This document shows, one piece after another, positions 54,025 through 62,400 of a DNA stretch of 64,000 nucleotides. Source of the DNA: Cupriavidus sp. IDO. GTDB taxonomy: Bacteria; Pseudomonadota; Gammaproteobacteria; Burkholderiales; Burkholderiaceae. The position numbers and the translations under genes were made by a program. The stretch spans positions 1-64,000 of the forward strand of contig NZ_JWMA01000029.1 in assembly GCF_000812465.1 (NCBI RefSeq), in the 5' to 3' direction. Each line of letters begins with the position of its first letter. Positions within the stretch are counted from its first letter, which is position 1. Under the pieces are notes generated by a model. It made no database searches and was not told the origin of the DNA. It was given only the letters and a program-made list of their open reading frames with translations.

Positions 54025-54833
54025 TGTTCTTCGGGAGGAGTGTTGGTCTTGTCGTCTTTCGGTGCAGCCTTATCCGTGAGGCCGGCTTTGGCGCGGCGCG
54101 CCTCGGCGGCGTCGATCTGCGCCTGCACCGAGGGCGGGACATTTTCCGTGTTTTGCGGCCTGGCGGCCTGCTGCTTCTGGCGGGCGCGTTCGATCGCGGC
54201 CTGGATGATGGCCCGCTTGCGTTCCTGGGCCGCCCGTTCGGCGTCCGACTGCGCGGCCTCGGCCTGCAGGGCTTGCAGCTTGGCCGCAGCCTTGGCGGCC
54301 AGGCGCGCGTCATTTTCCTCGCGCTCGCGAACCAGCCTCGCCTTGCGGGACAGGTAGCGCGCATGGGCGGCATCGGCCTGCTCCTGCGACCACGCGGCCC
54401 AGCCGGTGCGCTCGCCCGTGACCGGAATCATGGCAATGCAGTCGACCGGGCAGGGCGCCACGCACAGGTCGCAACCGGTACACAGCTCGGGGATCACGGT
54501 ATGCATCTGCTTGGCCGCGCCGGCGATGGCGTCGACCGGACAGGCCTGGATGCAGAGCGTGCAGCCGATACAGAGGCTTTCGTCAATGCGGGCCACCGCG
54601 CGCGGCTGCTCGATGCCTCGCTCCGGATCCAGCGGCAGCGGTTCGACGCCGAGCGCAGCGGAAAGGCGGCGGATTCCCTCGGCGCCGCCGGGCGGGCACC
54701 GGTTGCAGGCGGCCTCGCCACTGGCCATGGCTTCCGCATAAGGGCGGCAGCCGTTAAATCCGCACTTGGTGCACTGGGTTTGCGGCAGCAATGCTTCGAG
54801 GCGGTCTGCGAGGGTCAGGGCGGCGGGAATCAC
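54021..54833 (-). CDS. rsxB: RsxB/RnfB-like ferredoxin with charged C-terminal extension
   Basis: A 270-residue iron-sulfur protein. The N-terminal 4Fe-4S module ([16 protein letters not shown], then CNRCPPGG) is like RnfB but lacks the N-terminal membrane helix. Two ferredoxin clusters follow: [16 protein letters not shown] (about residue 92) and [16 protein letters not shown] (about residue 122). From about residue 150 to the end the protein is a charged Ala/Arg/Glu-rich coiled-coil-like tail. Start is GTG. Other rsx genes are absent; it is coupled to nth. In E. coli Rsx keeps SoxR reduced; the role here is uncertain. Confidence 0.88.
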   Translation of the reverse strand: MIPAALTLADRLEALLPQTQCTKCGFNGCRPYAEAMASGEAACNRCPPGGAEGIRRLSAALGVEPLPLDPERGIEQPRAVARIDESLCIGCTLCIQACPVDAIAGAAKQMHTVIPELCTGCDLCVAPCPVDCIAMIPVTGERTGWAAWSQEQADAAHARYLSRKARLVREREENDARLAAKAAAKLQALQAEAAQSDAERAAQERKRAIIQAAIERARQKQQAARPQNTENVPPSVQAQIDAAEARRAKAGLTDKAAPKDDKTNTPPEEQ

Positions 54834-55092
54834 GACAACGGAAAGGAAATGGCAGGAACTGGTGAGGGACTTGGCAGCATGCGGGCAACAAAAGCCTGGC
54901 TGGCCTCTGCGGGCCGTGGCGCCGCAAGGATTATCCCCGATTTCGCTGCCTGACAGAAACGGCGATCATGCGGCGGGCTTGTTTCCGGGTGGAACGTACG
55001 CGCGCGCACGTTTTGCCGGCAGCAGGCCTGGCACGACCGACCGGCAGCCGGGTTGGCTGTGCCATAATCCGCGCAACCGATGATCGGGCACC
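54834..55092. other. Intergenic region between rsxB and TetR
   Basis: Holds the divergent promoters of the rsxB-nth pair and the tetR gene. CATAAT near 55062-55067 may be the -10 for tetR. No gene is supported. Confidence 0.4.
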
Positions 55093-55728
55093 ATGTCAAA
55101 CGAGACCAAAACCAAGCGGGACCCTGAAGGTACGCGCCGACGTATCCTGGCCGCAGCGACCGAGGAATTTGCCAAAGGGGGGCTGGCCGGCGCCCGTGTC
55201 GACCAGATCGCGCGCCGGGCCGAGACCAACGAGCGCATGCTGTACTACTACTACGGCAGCAAGGAAGGCCTGTTCCTGGCCGTGCTCGAAAAGCAGTACG
55301 CCGAATTCCGCGCCGCCGAGGAGCAACTGCACATCGTCGACGAAGATCCCGTGGCCGGCGTGCGCACGCTGGCGCGCTTCGTCTGGGACTGGTACTACCA
55401 GCATCCCGAGTTCATTCGCCTGGTCAACAGCGAAAACCTGCACGAGGCCCGTCACCTGAAGAAGTCGGCCCACTTGCACCAGCTGATCAATCCGGTGGTC
55501 AACGTGCTGGCGGATGTGATTCGGCGCGGGCAGCAGCAGGGCATGTTCCGGGACAATGTCGACGTCCCGCAGTTCTACCTGACGATCTCCGCGCTGGGCT
55601 ACTACGTGCTGTCGAACCGGTACACCATCAGCGCCGTGATCGGCCGTGACGTGGCGTCGGAAGACGAGCACGAGCGCTTTGCCGACCTGCATACGGACAT
55701 GCTGCTGTCCTACCTCGCGCGCCGCTGA
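55093..55728 (+). CDS. TetR family regulator
   Basis: A 211-residue repressor. Residues about 13-60 are the helix-turn-helix (RRRILAAATEEFAKGGLAGA, RVDQIARRAETNERMLYYYY, GSKEGLF). The ligand-binding core (about 70-205) has no obvious marker. It is convergent with phaZ; its target could be the divergent rsxB-nth pair or a distant gene. Confidence 0.92.
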   Translation: MSNETKTKRDPEGTRRRILAAATEEFAKGGLAGARVDQIARRAETNERMLYYYYGSKEGLFLAVLEKQYAEFRAAEEQLHIVDEDPVAGVRTLARFVWDWYYQHPEFIRLVNSENLHEARHLKKSAHLHQLINPVVNVLADVIRRGQQQGMFRDNVDVPQFYLTISALGYYVLSNRYTISAVIGRDVASEDEHERFADLHTDMLLSYLARR

Positions 55729-55749
55729 CCGGTCCGCCGCAGTACAAGG

Positions 55750-55785
55750 AAAAAGCCCGCGTCATTTCGACCGCGGGCTTTTTTG
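55750..55785. terminator. Bidirectional terminator
   Basis: AAAAAGCCCGCG (55750-55761) pairs with the CGCGGGCTTTTT at 55772-55783. It is between convergent tetR and phaZ. Confidence 0.9.
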
Positions 55786-55805
55786 TCGTACGTACGCCGG
55801 AGCGC

Positions 55806-57047
55806 TTAACGATACTTGCGGATGAACTCCCGCAGCTGCGGGTAGATGTCCTCGCGCCAGCGGCGGCCGGAGAAAATCCCGTAGTGTCCGCACTTCGTTG
55901 CAGTCAGATGCTCCTTGCGGGTCTTGGGGATACCCTCGCACAGGTCATGCGCCGCAGAGGTCTGGCCAGCGCCCGAGATATCGTCGAGCTCGCCCTCGAT
56001 GGTCAGCAGCGCGGTGCTCTTGATGTCCTGCGGGCGCACCGGATTGCCGTCGATGGACCAGGTGCCGTTTGCCAGGCGGAATTCCTGGAACACCTCGCGA
56101 ATGGTGTCGAGGTAGTACTCGGCTGCCATGTCGAGGACGGCGTTGTATTCGTCGTAGAAGCGCACGTGCGCCTCGGCATCATCGGCATCGCCTTCGACCA
56201 GGCTCAGGTAGTAGTCGTAGTGCGACGACAGGTGGCGGTCCGGGTTCATTGCCACGAAGCCCGCATGCTGCAGGAAGCCGGGGTAGACGCGGCGGCCGTG
56301 GCCGGGATAGTTGGCCGGCACCGTGTAGATGACGTTGTTCTCGAACCACTCGTATGACTTGTTGGTGGCGAGCGAGTTGACGGCGGTCGGGCTCTTGCGG
56401 GCATCGATGGGGCCGCCCATCATGGTCATCGTGCGCGGCGTCTTCTCGCCGGCGGAAGCCATCAGCGAGATCGCGGCCAGCACGGGCACGGTGGGCTGGC
56501 AGACCGAGATCACGTGCAGGTTTTCGGCGCCGATATGGCGGATGAATTCCTGGATGTAGTAGATGTAGTCGGACAGGTGGAAGGCACCGTCTTCCGCCGG
56601 CACCATGCGCGCGTCGACCCAGTCGGTCACATAGACCTTGTGGTCCTGCAGCAGCGTGCGGACGGTGTCGCGCAGCAGCGTGGCGTGGTGCCCGGACAGC
56701 GGCGCGGCGACCAGCACGACCGGCTCGTCCTTGAGCAGCTTGATGGTTTCCGGATCGTCGGCATAGCGCTTGAACCGGACCAGCTTGCAGAACGGCTTTT
56801 CCATCACGGTCTGCTCGACGATCGGGATGTCGCGACCGTTGGAGCGTACCGAGCGGATGTCGAACGTGGGTTTTTCGTATTCCTTGCCAAGCCGGTACAG
56901 CAGTTCATAGCCGGCGGCGAGGCGGGGGGCGCCAGGAACCAGCGAAAGCGGACTGAGGGGGTTGGTGAAGGTCTTGGCGGTCGCCTGTGCCCATGCGGTC
57001 AGTGGGTGCAGGAACGAGCGCTGGAACTCATGCAGTTGGTAGAGCAT
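55806..57047 (-). CDS. phaZ: Intracellular poly(3-hydroxybutyrate) depolymerase
   Basis: A 413-residue depolymerase that reads almost like PhaZ1 (PhaZa1) of Cupriavidus necator from start to end, a few residues shorter at the C-terminus. It degrades native PHB granules in the cytoplasm. The lipase-box-like site is VISVCQPTVP with Cys (about residue 183) as nucleophile instead of Ser, and the catalytic Asp and His are in GELDDISGAGQ and KCGHYGIFSGRR. No signal peptide. Start 57047 (MLYQLHEFQ) matches the known protein. It is monocistronic. Confidence 0.95.
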   Translation of the reverse strand: MLYQLHEFQRSFLHPLTAWAQATAKTFTNPLSPLSLVPGAPRLAAGYELLYRLGKEYEKPTFDIRSVRSNGRDIPIVEQTVMEKPFCKLVRFKRYADDPETIKLLKDEPVVLVAAPLSGHHATLLRDTVRTLLQDHKVYVTDWVDARMVPAEDGAFHLSDYIYYIQEFIRHIGAENLHVISVCQPTVPVLAAISLMASAGEKTPRTMTMMGGPIDARKSPTAVNSLATNKSYEWFENNVIYTVPANYPGHGRRVYPGFLQHAGFVAMNPDRHLSSHYDYYLSLVEGDADDAEAHVRFYDEYNAVLDMAAEYYLDTIREVFQEFRLANGTWSIDGNPVRPQDIKSTALLTIEGELDDISGAGQTSAAHDLCEGIPKTRKEHLTATKCGHYGIFSGRRWREDIYPQLREFIRKYR

Positions 57048-57218
57048 TGCCGGTTTGCCTGGTATTTCCGTCTTGTTGACGCGTATAACGCGTAGCCGAT
57101 TATGCACGCTATCGAATGATCGTGCGTTGCAGCATATACCCTAAGGTACGCTGGCAAACGGAAAAGACAATAGGCCAAAGGCCTGAATTCCGCATGACAA
57201 TCACTGAAAACAAAAGTA

Positions 57219-57245
57219 AAAACGGCGACCGAAGTCGCCGTTTTG
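57219..57245 (-). terminator. Terminator after tyrB
   Basis: An 11-bp stem (57219-57229 with 57234-57244, loop CGAA) with A and T runs, located downstream of the tyrB stop codon. Confidence 0.85.
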
Positions 57246-57303
57246 TTACTTTGTATCGTTGCAGTCGCTTTCGCGGCAGCGGGACCGCCTCAGCGAGTGC
57301 TGC

Positions 57304-58500
57304 TTACATTACTGCGGCAATGGCGTTGACCACAGCGTCGATATTGCGGCTGTTCAGCGCAGCCACGCAGATGCGGCCGGTGCTGACGGCGTAGATGCCG
57401 TGTTCGTTGCGCAGGCGGTCGACCTGGGCCGAAGTCAGGCCCGAGTACGAGAACATGCCGCGTTGCGCCTTCACGAACGAGAAGTCGCCCGGCACGCCCC
57501 TGGCGGCCAGCTTGTCAACCAGCGCGTGGCGCATCAGCTTGATGCGGTCGCGCATCTCGGCCAGTTCCTCCTCCCACATGGCGCGCAGTTCCGGGCTGTT
57601 CAGCACGGTCGCGACCACGGTGCCGCCGTGGGTCGGCGGGTTGGAGTAGTTGGTGCGGATCACGCGCTTGACCTGCGACATCACGCGCTGGGCTTCTTCC
57701 TTGCCGGTCGTCACGATCGACAGCGCGCCGACGCGCTCGCCATACAGCGAGAAGCTCTTCGAGAACGAGCTGGAGACGAAGAACGGCAGGCCCGACTCGG
57801 CAAACAGGTGAACGGCCGCGCCGTCCGGATCGATGCCATCGGCAAAACCCTGGTAAGCCATGTCGAGGAACGGGATCAGGTCGCGTTCCTTGATCAGTTC
57901 GACAACCTGCTTCCATTGCTCGGGCGAGAGGTCGACACCGGTCGGGTTGTGGCAGCAGGCGTGCAGCACCACGATGGTATTGGCCGGGTACGACTTGAGC
58001 GATTCGACCATGCCGGCGAAGTTCAGGCCGTGGCTGGCAGCGTCGTAGTAGGCGTAGTTGACGACCGGGAAGCCAGCGGCTTCAAACAGCGCGCGATGGT
58101 TTTCCCAGCTTGGGTCGCTGATGGCGACCTTCGAATCCGGATACAGGCGCTTGAGGAAGTCGGCGCCGATCTTCAGGGCGCCGGTGCCCCCCAGTGCCTG
58201 GGCCGTCACAACGCGGCCTTCGGTGATCAGCGGCGATTCCTTGCCGAACAGCAGCGCCTGCACGGCCTGGTCGTAGGCGGCGATGCCTTCGATAGGCAGG
58301 TAGCCACGCGGCGTGGCGGTGGTCAGACGGGCCTTTTCTGCCTCCTGGACGGCGCGCAGCAGGGGAATTTTCCCTTCGTCGGTGAAGTACACGCCGACGC
58401 CCAGATTGACCTTGGTGGCGCGGGTATCGGCATTGAAGGCTTCATTCAGGCCCAGGATGGGGTCACGCGGGGCCATCTCGACGGCAGAAAACAAACTCAT
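57304..58500 (-). CDS. tyrB: Aromatic/aspartate aminotransferase
   Basis: A 398-residue PLP enzyme of the AspC/TyrB subgroup. NLGVGVYFTDEGKIPLLRAV, HACCHNPTGVDLSPEQWKQV, the PLP-binding Lys in SSSFSKSFSLYGERVGALSI, and the C-terminal RGMFSYSGLT with RICVAALN are the family motifs. It likely makes tyrosine and phenylalanine (and can use aspartate). It is divergent from uvrB and ends at the terminator at 57219-57245. Confidence 0.93.
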   Translation of the reverse strand: MSLFSAVEMAPRDPILGLNEAFNADTRATKVNLGVGVYFTDEGKIPLLRAVQEAEKARLTTATPRGYLPIEGIAAYDQAVQALLFGKESPLITEGRVVTAQALGGTGALKIGADFLKRLYPDSKVAISDPSWENHRALFEAAGFPVVNYAYYDAASHGLNFAGMVESLKSYPANTIVVLHACCHNPTGVDLSPEQWKQVVELIKERDLIPFLDMAYQGFADGIDPDGAAVHLFAESGLPFFVSSSFSKSFSLYGERVGALSIVTTGKEEAQRVMSQVKRVIRTNYSNPPTHGGTVVATVLNSPELRAMWEEELAEMRDRIKLMRHALVDKLAARGVPGDFSFVKAQRGMFSYSGLTSAQVDRLRNEHGIYAVSTGRICVAALNSRNIDAVVNAIAAVM

Positions 58501-58666
58501 TTGGGATCTCGTGGTCAGCTATGTAACAAAACGGGAAGGCGTAGAATGCTCCGGACTGCGCTGGGGCATGCGGCAGATCCTGCTTGATTCGGCTTGAAGC
58601 GGGACTCGCAACCCCAAGATTCTAGCGTATCCGCCCCGTTTCCTGAGGTTTTTCCCCTACCCCCAT

Positions 58667-60757
58667 ATGTCGAATCTTGCCGAAGTCGCTCCGGTCCTGG
58701 ACGAAGACAAATTCGTCACTTTTGCCGGTTCCCCGTTCCAGCTCTACCAGCCGTTTCCGCCGGCCGGCGACCAGCCGGAAGCCATCCGGCAATTGGTGGA
58801 GGGCGTGGACGACGGCCTGTCGTTCCAGACCCTGCTGGGCGTTACCGGCTCCGGCAAGACCTTCACCATGGCCAACGTGATCGCGCGCATGGGGCGGCCG
58901 GCCATTGTCTTTGCGCCGAACAAGACGCTGGCGGCGCAGTTGTATTCGGAATTTCGCGAGTTCTTCCCGCGCAATGCCGTCGAGTACTTCGTCAGCTACT
59001 ACGACTACTACCAGCCTGAGGCCTATGTGCCGCAGCGCGACCTGTTTATCGAAAAGGACTCGTCGATCAACGAGCACATCGAGCAGATGCGCCTGTCGGC
59101 GACGAAGAGCCTGCTGGAGCGGCGCGACACGATCATCGTGGCGACCGTCTCGGCGATCTACGGTATCGGCAACCCGACCGAATACCACCAGATGATCTTG
59201 ATTCTGCGCACGGGCGACAAGATCAGCCAGCGCGACGTGATCGCGCGCCTGATTGCGATGCAGTACACCCGAAACGAGACCGATTTCCAGCGCGGCACCT
59301 TCCGCGTGCGCGGGGACACCATCGATATCTTCCCGGCGGAACATGCCGAGATGGCGGTGCGGCTGGAGATGTTCGATGACGAAGTGGAATCGCTGCAGTT
59401 CTTCGATCCGCTGACCGGCCGCGTGCGGCAGAAGATCCCGCGCTTCACGGTCTATCCGTCCAGCCACTATGTGACGCCGCGCGAGACCGTGCTGCGGGCG
59501 ATCGAGAACATCAAGACCGAACTGCGCGAGCGGCTGGATTTCTTTTACAAGGAAAACCGGCTGGTGGAAGCGCAGCGGCTGGAGCAGCGTACGCGCTTCG
59601 ACCTGGAAATGCTGTCGGAGCTCGGCTTCTGCAAAGGCATCGAGAACTACTCCCGGCACCTGTCCGGCGCCCGTCCCGGCGATCCGCCGCCCACGCTGGT
59701 CGACTACCTGCCGCCGGACGCGCTGATGTTCCTCGACGAATCGCACGTGCTGATCGGCCAGCTCAACGGCATGTACAACGGCGACAAGGCGCGCAAGACG
59801 ACGCTGGTGGAGTACGGCTTCCGTCTGCCTTCTGCGCTGGACAACCGGCCGCTGAAGTTCGACGAGTTCGAACGCAAGATGCGCCAGGTGATGTTCGTCT
59901 CGGCCACGCCGGCCCAGTTCGAGAAGGAACATGCAGGGCAGGTCGTCGAGCAGGTGGTGCGGCCGACCGGGCTGGTGGATCCGATCATTATCGTGCGGCC
60001 GGCCGGCACGCAGGTGGATGACCTGCTGTCGGAGATCCATCTGCGAGTCGGGGCGGGCGAGCGCGTGCTGGTGACCACGCTGACCAAGCGCATGGCCGAG
60101 CAGCTGACCGAGTTCCTGTCCGAAAACGGCGTCAAGGTTCGCTACCTGCACTCGGATATCGATACGGTGGAACGTGTCGAGATCATTCGCGACCTGCGTC
60201 TGGGCACGTTCGATGTGCTGGTCGGTATCAACCTGCTGCGCGAAGGGCTGGATATCCCGGAAGTCTCGCTGGTGGCCATTCTCGACGCGGACAAGGAAGG
60301 CTTCCTGCGTGCCGAGCGCTCCCTGATCCAGACCATCGGCCGCGCTGCGCGGAACGTCAACGGCACCGCCATCCTGTACGCCGACCGCATGACGGAGTCG
60401 ATGAAGAAGGCCATCGGCGAAACCGAGCGCCGCCGTGCCAAGCAGATTGCATTCAACGAGGCCAACGGCATCACGCCGCGCGGCGTGGTCAAGCGCATCA
60501 AGGACATCATCGACGGCGTCTACAACCCGGGCGAGGTCAAGGCGGAGTTGCTGGCCGCCCAGGAACGTGCGCGTTACGAGGACATGAGCGAGAAGCAGGT
60601 CTCGAAGGAGATCAAGCGGCTCGAAAAGCTTATGCTGGATCATGCTAAGAACCTGGAGTTCGAACAGGCCGCCCAGGTCCGCGACCAGCTTGCCAAGCTC
60701 AAGGCGCAGGTGTTCGGGGCCAGTGGAGACGGCGGGGCGGTGCTGCCGCCGGCCTGA
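58667..60757 (+). CDS. uvrB: UvrABC excinuclease subunit B
   Basis: A 696-residue DEAD-like helicase of nucleotide excision repair. Walker A is [17 protein letters not shown] (about residue 57), the beta-hairpin region is [17 protein letters not shown], helicase motif II is [13 protein letters not shown], and motif VI is [13 protein letters not shown]. The C-terminal UVR domain ([20 protein letters not shown]) binds UvrC. The start at 58667 (MSNLAEV) has no clear ribosome binding site. In many bacteria it is LexA-controlled, but I see no clear LexA box upstream. Confidence 0.96.
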   Translation: MSNLAEVAPVLDEDKFVTFAGSPFQLYQPFPPAGDQPEAIRQLVEGVDDGLSFQTLLGVTGSGKTFTMANVIARMGRPAIVFAPNKTLAAQLYSEFREFFPRNAVEYFVSYYDYYQPEAYVPQRDLFIEKDSSINEHIEQMRLSATKSLLERRDTIIVATVSAIYGIGNPTEYHQMILILRTGDKISQRDVIARLIAMQYTRNETDFQRGTFRVRGDTIDIFPAEHAEMAVRLEMFDDEVESLQFFDPLTGRVRQKIPRFTVYPSSHYVTPRETVLRAIENIKTELRERLDFFYKENRLVEAQRLEQRTRFDLEMLSELGFCKGIENYSRHLSGARPGDPPPTLVDYLPPDALMFLDESHVLIGQLNGMYNGDKARKTTLVEYGFRLPSALDNRPLKFDEFERKMRQVMFVSATPAQFEKEHAGQVVEQVVRPTGLVDPIIIVRPAGTQVDDLLSEIHLRVGAGERVLVTTLTKRMAEQLTEFLSENGVKVRYLHSDIDTVERVEIIRDLRLGTFDVLVGINLLREGLDIPEVSLVAILDADKEGFLRAERSLIQTIGRAARNVNGTAILYADRMTESMKKAIGETERRRAKQIAFNEANGITPRGVVKRIKDIIDGVYNPGEVKAELLAAQERARYEDMSEKQVSKEIKRLEKLMLDHAKNLEFEQAAQVRDQLAKLKAQVFGASGDGGAVLPPA

Positions 60758-60837
60758 TGCACGCGACGCGACGCGGTGCTTCGGCCGTGGCGGAAGGCCT
60801 ATAGTGGAAGGCGTCGCACCCATTCAGGAGATGCACC

Positions 60838-61137
60838 ATGGTCAAGCTCGCGCTGTGGGTCCCGCTGGAAGCCCGGCCCGGCAAGGAGAAGGAGGCCGAG
60901 CAGTTCCTGCTCGACGGCTTGCCGCTGGTGGAGCAGGAGGCCGGCACCACGGCCTGGTTCGCACTGCGGCTGGGCCCCTCGACGTTCGGCATTTTCGATG
61001 CGTTCCCGGACGAGGCATCGCGCGACGCGCACCTGGCCGGCAAGGTTGCCGCGGCATTGATGGCAAAGGCGCCGGACCTGTTCAACGGCCCGCCGTCGAT
61101 CCAGAAGCTGGAAATCCTGGCGGCAAAGCTGCCGTGA
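60838..61137 (+). CDS. Antibiotic biosynthesis monooxygenase (ABM)-domain protein
   Basis: A 99-residue protein with the ferredoxin-like ABM fold: LALWVPLEARPGKEKEAEQF, TTAWFALRLGPSTFGIFDAF, then HLAGKVAAALMAKA. Such proteins oxidise quinol-like or small aromatic compounds or degrade heme; here the role is unknown. A GGAG-like element precedes the ATG. It is followed by two small conserved-type genes. Confidence 0.85.
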   Translation: MVKLALWVPLEARPGKEKEAEQFLLDGLPLVEQEAGTTAWFALRLGPSTFGIFDAFPDEASRDAHLAGKVAAALMAKAPDLFNGPPSIQKLEILAAKLP

Positions 61138-61192
61138 CAAGTGGCCGGCGACGCTACTCCCGAGGGACCGGGCACAGATGGAGGAGGGCACG

Positions 61193-61414
61193 ATGGAACG
61201 TCAGTTCGAGTATGGCGGCTATGCGGTCGTAGCCAGCGCGGTCCCGCAGGTCACTGGCGGATTCGCGGCGCAATTGCGGATCGCTGATGCCTTTGGCGAG
61301 CCTTCCGGCCCGACTTTCGAGGCGATCGCCGGCGATGCACCCACTGAGGAAGCAGCGGTTGCCATGGCCGAAGCTGCTGCGATGCGGGCCATCGACGCAG
61401 GTGAGGTCAACTAG
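61193..61414 (+). CDS. Small hypothetical protein, 73 aa
   Basis: A 73-residue acidic protein, largely Ala/Glu-rich. ATG 61193 has the strong site GGAGGAGGG about 6 bases upstream and is preferred to ATG 61178. The N-terminal half looks beta-rich (FEYGGYAVVASAVPQV), the rest a helix (EEAAVAMAEAAAMRAIDAGE). I do not recognise the family. It is close to a second small gene (38-base gap), so they are probably transcribed together. Confidence 0.72.
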   Translation: MERQFEYGGYAVVASAVPQVTGGFAAQLRIADAFGEPSGPTFEAIAGDAPTEEAAVAMAEAAAMRAIDAGEVN

Positions 61415-61452
61415 GCTAGGGCGCTAACCCGCCGCCATCCCTGGAGACAACA

Positions 61453-61695
61453 ATGACCGAGTTGGGCGAATGGAAAAAAAAGGTCTACGAGACTCATGAG
61501 GTGCAAGTCCTGGTCCGCCAGCGCTCGCAGACCGAGTGGGAGTACACGGTGCGCGTCTGTCGCCCCAAGACCAATATCCGCGCCGCAGGTACCTTGCTCG
61601 AAAAATCCCTGATCACCGATCACTTCAAGTCGGCGCAGGCCGCGGAGGTGGCGGGGTTTGCGCACGGGGAGCGGCTGGCGAAGCAGCTGGCGTAA
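61453..61695 (+). CDS. Small hypothetical protein, 80 aa
   Basis: An 80-residue protein. It begins MTELGEWKKKVYETHEVQVL, continues with two beta-strand-like segments (QTEWEYTVRVCRP) and ends in a helix (KSAQAAEVAGFAHGERLAKQ). CTGGAGAC precedes the ATG. There is no signal peptide or membrane segment. The family is unknown to me; it follows the 73-residue gene closely. Confidence 0.72.
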   Translation: MTELGEWKKKVYETHEVQVLVRQRSQTEWEYTVRVCRPKTNIRAAGTLLEKSLITDHFKSAQAAEVAGFAHGERLAKQLA

Positions 61696-61875
61696 GCGCG
61701 TCGCAGCACATTCGGGGCATACCGCTCGGTAAGGACCGTTCAGGCGATACAATCGCGCCCTCCGTCGCAAGCGGCAGGGCAGGCCGGGAACGTGCGTCTT
61801 TGATCTCCTTTGCTTGCTGTTCGCCGTGCGTTCGCCGCTGAAGCCGGCATCACTTCAAGTTTGTGACAGCAAGCC

Positions 61876-62367
61876 ATGAAAAAATTCGCCATCCTGATGT
61901 GCTGCATGGGAAACATCTGCCGTTCGCCGACGGCCGAGGGCGTCTTGCGCGCCAAGCTCGTCGCCGCCGGGCTGGACCATCTCGTCGATCTCGATTCCGC
62001 CGGCACCCACGAATATCACCTTGGGCGCGCCCCGGATCCGCGTACCCAGCGCCACGCCTTGCGCCGGGGCTACGACCTTTCGGCCCTGCGCGCCCGCAAG
62101 GTGGGCGTGCCCGACTTCGAGCGCTTTGACCTGGTGCTGGCGATGGACCGCGACAACCTGGCAGGCCTCGCAGCCCTGTGCCCCGATGCCGGCGATGACA
62201 AGCTTCGCTTGCTGATGAGCTTCGCCACGCGTCACACGGTGGATGAAGTGCCTGATCCGTACTATGGCGAAGGCGACGGCTTCGAGCGCGTGCTCGACTA
62301 TGTCGAAGATGCCTGCGATGGCATCGTCGACATGGTCCGGCGGCGCCTGTCCGCCAACGCAGCCTGA
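61876..62367 (+). CDS. Low-molecular-weight protein tyrosine phosphatase
   Basis: A 163-residue phosphatase. The P-loop CMGNICRSPT (CX5R) is at residues about 10-19 and the general-acid Asp is in VPDPYYGEGDGF (about residue 126). LMW phosphatases of this type dephosphorylate Tyr-kinase or exopolysaccharide-related proteins; no polysaccharide genes are near. The Gcr-family gene starts 33 bases after its stop, so they may form an operon. Confidence 0.93.
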   Translation: MKKFAILMCCMGNICRSPTAEGVLRAKLVAAGLDHLVDLDSAGTHEYHLGRAPDPRTQRHALRRGYDLSALRARKVGVPDFERFDLVLAMDRDNLAGLAALCPDAGDDKLRLLMSFATRHTVDEVPDPYYGEGDGFERVLDYVEDACDGIVDMVRRRLSANAA

Positions 62368-62400
62368 GCGCTGCCCGCCCGATCCACCCCACGAGATTTC

